Below, piece by piece: positions 62,712 to 64,000 of a DNA stretch of 64,000 nt (positions are counted from its first letter, which is position 1; each line of letters opens with the position of its first letter). The stretch lies in NCBI GenBank assembly GCA_039583875.1, contig CM077149.1:25619194-25683193 (forward strand), in the 5' to 3' direction. The notes below the pieces were generated by a model. It made no database searches. It was not told where the DNA came from and saw nothing but the letters and a program-made list of their open reading frames with translations. The stretch is from Platanthera guangdongensis. Its lineage: Eukaryota > Streptophyta > Magnoliopsida > Asparagales > Orchidaceae. The position numbers were made by a program, and so were the translations under genes.

Positions 62712-62879
62712 TTTAATATTAAGTATAGTAGGTGTTTCTAAGTATTCTTGTTTTAGTATAAATCTAATTAGTTGCAAAGAAAAAATTAAAGAAAATTTTT
62801 TTTTATGAAAAGAAATTTCTATCAAATTTTAATGAGAGAAGAAAAAAAATTTTCTGTAAAAATATTTTCAAAATGAGAG

Positions 62880-63385
62880 GCACACGGCTCACCACACGGC
62901 TGTGTGCGTAGCCGTGTACGTGACACAGGCTCAGGCCCAGCCGTGTGGAATTAATTCCGCAAAAGGGCAATTTCATCCCGAGCACAACACGGGTTCGCAC
63001 CAACCCGTGTTCATAGCCGTGTTCATCGGTCTCGACGATCGTCGAGACCGATGTGTCGAGACACCGAACACGGGCGTGTCGGATTCCACACGGCCGTGTC
63101 ACCTACCTACCCGTGTTTATGTACCGTGCCAGCTGCGACACGGGGCAACACACGGCCGTGTTGTCGCCCGTGTCCACCTGACGCGTTGTCCCCAGCCAGT
63201 TTGACCACACGGACCGAGGCAGGCCCGTGTTCCACGAGGCCTCGGATCCCCTAACACGGGTGCACACACGGCCGTGTGCGCACCCGTGTTCCATTATTTT
63301 ACATGGACCGACGCACCCCGTGTTCCACGAGGCTGTTGATTCGCTAACACGGGTTCACACACGCCCGTGTGCGAACCCGTGTTCA
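62880..63385. repeat. CACGG..CCGTG array downstream of Athila pol
   Basis: Units such as CACACGGCTGTGTG, AACACGGGTGCACACACG then GCCGTGTGCGCACCCGTGTT, plus GGTCTCGACGATCGTCGAGA (inverted repeat) at about 63029. Nested palindromes of the same style as in the LTR but with different flanking words (AACACGGGT..ACCCGTGTT). Confidence 0.85.
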
Positions 63386-63390
63386 ACATG

Positions 63391-63398
63391 TATAAATA
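63391..63398 (+). promoter_or_regulatory. Candidate internal TATA box
   Basis: TATAAATA directly follows the array and precedes the downstream ORF by about 135 bases, a spacing suitable for a transcription start and a short leader. Confidence 0.45.
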
Positions 63399-63533
63399 GG
63401 GCCGTGTGGATTTCTTGCTTGCTCACTCCAAATCCTCTCCCAACTTCAGTCATCCCGTGGCCTGAACCCCAAGGCACCATATTTTCTCAAATTCTCGTCC
63501 CCCCCTTCACTCGCATTTTCCCCCATCTACATC

Positions 63534-64000
63534 ATGTCTTCCGGAAGAAGTGGAGGTCGCCGTCGCCGACCGGAATTACAAGTCTCAACGGAGAGGCGGG
63601 ATGCCGCTGCTCCGCTAATTTTCACAGATGCGTCGCACACCGCCCGCTTCAACCGCTTGCAATCAAAAAAATTTCAAGATATACGTATGATTGATTGGAG
63701 TGTACTTGACGAGATAAACTTAGCTGGAGATGTCAGGGGGCTAATTTCTGTAACGAGGTGGGATCAATTTTTTGCCATAGAGGAGTTAGGCTTTAGGGAA
63801 CTCACCTTAGAGTTCCTATCTTCATTTTATTCCAGCTTTAGGCCTAATTTCATCGACGCACCGCACGCGCCCGAGGGGATAGTTTCATTTCGAGTGGGTA
63901 GCACATTTTATACACTAACCATGCTCCAATTCACCCAATATTTAGGGGTGTATGAGGAGTCGTTCCTTTTTAGTGCTGCCTACCCCGAGCTCCACTTCGA
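63534..64000 (+). CDS. Athila env-like/ORF-1 type protein, partial
   Basis: ATG at 63534 opens a frame that stays open to the window end (155 codons). The N-terminus is basic (MSSGRSGGRRRRPE), followed by QSKKFQDIRMIDWSVLDEIN, LELGFRELTLEFL-like sequence (read as EELGFRELTLEFLSSFYSSF) and GIVSFRVGSTFYTLTMLQFT. This resembles the plant-specific domain found in Athila ORFs downstream of pol, often called env-like without proof. Whether it belongs to the same element or to a neighbour needs sequence beyond the window. Confidence 0.7.
   Translation, partial: MSSGRSGGRRRRPELQVSTERRDAAAPLIFTDASHTARFNRLQSKKFQDIRMIDWSVLDEINLAGDVRGLISVTRWDQFFAIEELGFRELTLEFLSSFYSSFRPNFIDAPHAPEGIVSFRVGSTFYTLTMLQFTQYLGVYEESFLFSAAYPELHF

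Larger units (their letters stand above)
55905..64000 (+). mobile_element. Athila-type gypsy element, 3' end beyond window
   Basis: 5' LTR, the tRNA-Asp primer site in the Athila-typical context TTTTTGGCGCCGTTGCCGGG, a gag-pol frame of 1766 codons and a downstream ORF typical of Athila. It inserted into element D near the end of its env-like region. The frame has only two stops, so it is among the least decayed elements here. Confidence 0.9.

Overview
The window is gene-poor, transposon-dense nuclear DNA of a flowering plant. The evidence is layered Ty1/copia and Ty3/gypsy LTR retrotransposons of plant-only lineages (SIRE with an env-like ORF, Tekay/Del chromoviruses with a C-terminal chromodomain, Athila with a tRNA-Asp-type primer site), a CACTA element and a FAR1/FHY3-type transposase relative. 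The species cannot be named from the sequence. I found no intact host gene, rRNA, tRNA or CRISPR array; almost every coding stretch belongs to a mobile element and carries stops or frameshifts.

Layout. 1-734 is unassigned. 735-4818 is a candidate MULE-like element: two inverted copies of a ~46 bp terminus, each abutting a (TA)n tract, enclose a broken FAR1-like gene read on the minus strand. 4823-7132 is a non-autonomous CACTA element (TSD TCC) carrying what look like captured host-gene fragments. 7136-9549 is the 3' end of an old copia element (RNase H, 3' UTR, polypurine tract, LTR). 9550-11413 holds no recognisable gene.

11414-18929 is an old gypsy pol (G0) split by a complete 6.6 kb non-autonomous Athila/Tat-like element (11510-18157, TSD GTCCC). 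At 18930 G0 is cut by a Tekay-type LTR (H). H is interrupted by a complete SIRE-type copia element (C1, 19209-50418, TSD TCGGA). C1 contains a Tekay chromovirus A (26667-45794, TSD GAACT/GAAAT), and A contains a second Tekay chromovirus B (31836-41342, TSD ATATA). The order of insertion is therefore H, C1, A, B. At 50502 a second SIRE-like element (D) starts; it has gag and an env-like ORF but no recognisable pol. An Athila element begins at 55905 and runs off the window; its gag-pol frame is nearly intact, with two in-frame stops.

Themes that cross families. (1) Nearly every LTR here carries a cluster of short GC-rich inverted repeats in its upstream (U3) part, built on CACGG..CCGTG, on TCGTCGA..TCGACGA, or on both, although the LTRs belong to different lineages. 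(2) Related arrays recur just upstream of the env-like ORF in C1, D and the Athila element. (3) Both Tekay elements have a short GT-AG segment at the same codon between the Gag zinc knuckle and protease; removing it joins Gag to Pol in frame, and retaining it stops translation. (4) Both Tekay elements can form a long-range U5-leader stem that brackets the primer binding site. These four observations are the best candidates for undescribed biology. All rest on reading the sequence by eye and need computation to confirm.
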